A DNA stretch of 15,534 bases from assembly GCA_039587215.1 (NCBI GenBank), contig JBDHIW010000036.1, forward strand, positions 1 to 15,534, given 5' to 3'. The notes under the pieces are model-generated. The model did no database searches. It saw only the letters and a list, made by a program, of their open reading frames with translations, and was not told the origin of the DNA. The first letter of the stretch is position 1. The number at the start of each line of letters is the position of its first letter. Source of the stretch: CAMYLY01 sp039587215 (GTDB lineage: Bacteria > Gemmatimonadota > Gemmatimonadetes > Gemmatimonadales > GWC2-71-9). Below, in pieces: positions 15,209-15,534 of this stretch. Both the position numbers and the translations under genes were made by a program.

Positions 15209-15534
15209 CGGACGCCGTCATCGTCTCGGCCGTGCGGACCCCCGTCGGACGCGCCGGAGGCGCACTGGCGGCCCTCCGGCCGGACGATCTCGCGGCGCTC
15301 GCCGTCCGGACCGCCGTCGAGCGGGTGTCGTTCGACCCCGCGCAATTGGACGACGTGATCCTCGGCTGCGCCAACGGTGCCGGCGAGGACAATCGGAACG
15401 TCGCACGCATGGCGGGACTGCTTGCCGGATTCCCCGTCAGCGTTCCGGGTCAGACCGTCAATCGGCTGTGCGGCTCCGGACTTCAGGCGGTGACCAGTGC
15501 CGCCCACGCCATCAAAGCCGGCGAGGGTCGAGCG
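15205..15534 (+). CDS. Acetyl-CoA acyltransferase (thiolase), N-terminal part
   Basis: Only 110 residues are present before the window ends. They begin with TDAVIVSAVRTPVGRAGGALAAL, the standard thiolase N-terminus, and contain the nucleophile C89 in TVNRLCGSGLQAV. Thiolases split a 3-oxoacyl-CoA with CoA to release acetyl-CoA. As the last step of a ring-degradation route it would be a PaaJ/PcaF-type beta-ketoadipyl-CoA thiolase, but the visible part cannot distinguish this from a general 3-ketoacyl-CoA thiolase. The GTG start overlaps the aldehyde dehydrogenase stop as GTGA, so it belongs to the same operon. Confidence 0.92.
   Translation, partial: MTDAVIVSAVRTPVGRAGGALAALRPDDLAALAVRTAVERVSFDPAQLDDVILGCANGAGEDNRNVARMAGLLAGFPVSVPGQTVNRLCGSGLQAVTSAAHAIKAGEGRA

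Overview
The window is a GC-rich (roughly two-thirds G+C) chromosomal segment from a Gram-negative, heterotrophic bacterium. It encodes outer-membrane proteins with signal peptides, a TonB-receptor-like protein, an ECF sigma/anti-sigma/Spy-like module and a phenylacetyl-CoA-epoxidase-type gene cluster. The style (many GTG starts, ATGA/GTGA overlaps, Spy-like proteins beside ECF sigma genes) suggests Gemmatimonadota or a related phylum. That assignment is inference; no rRNA or other decisive marker is present. No CRISPR array, insertion sequence or phage gene was seen, and no intergenic gap exceeds about 210 bp.

Layout. (1) 1-5624, minus strand: a housekeeping block reading icd (NADP isocitrate dehydrogenase), pepA (leucyl aminopeptidase) and a TonB-receptor-like outer-membrane protein, all joined by 4-nt overlaps. 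After a 74-nt gap follow yicC (endoribonuclease) and gmk (guanylate kinase, cut by the window edge). (2) 5833-7919: a small outer-membrane barrel protein (+), an unrecognised eight-cysteine zinc-ribbon-like protein (-), a small membrane-anchored cysteine-rich protein (+) and a four-helix membrane protein (+). (3) 8013-8095, minus: tRNA-Leu(CAA) with a plausible promoter, facing a perfect hairpin that separates it from the convergent membrane-protein gene. (4) 8182-9619, minus: ECF sigma factor, membrane anti-sigma factor and periplasmic Spy/CpxP-like protein, fully overlapping, with a possible RpoE-like promoter that would give a leaderless mRNA.

(5) 9703 to the end, plus strand: a catabolic operon. 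A TetR repressor, preceded by a CGAACG-AA-CGTTCG operator of the PaaR type, is followed by paaA, a MIP18-domain gene (front half of PaaD), a short paaB, paaC, a free-standing zinc-ribbon gene (back half of PaaD), an enoyl-CoA hydratase, an aldehyde dehydrogenase and the start of a thiolase. Most neighbours overlap or nearly touch. Together they look like an aerobic CoA-thioester ring-epoxidation pathway: epoxidase subunits, hydratase/isomerase-type chemistry, semialdehyde oxidation and thiolytic cleavage. The reductase (PaaE), the CoA ligase (PaaK) and PaaZ-type ring cleavage are not in view and may lie downstream.

The most interesting region is this variant Paa system. PaaD is split into two genes placed either side of paaB-paaC, PaaB is shortened, and the PaaC-like subunit carries a full set of candidate diiron ligands (D34, E66, H69, D121, E150, H153) where the E. 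coli PaaC has lost several. This suggests a deep-branching or functionally distinct relative of phenylacetyl-CoA epoxidase.
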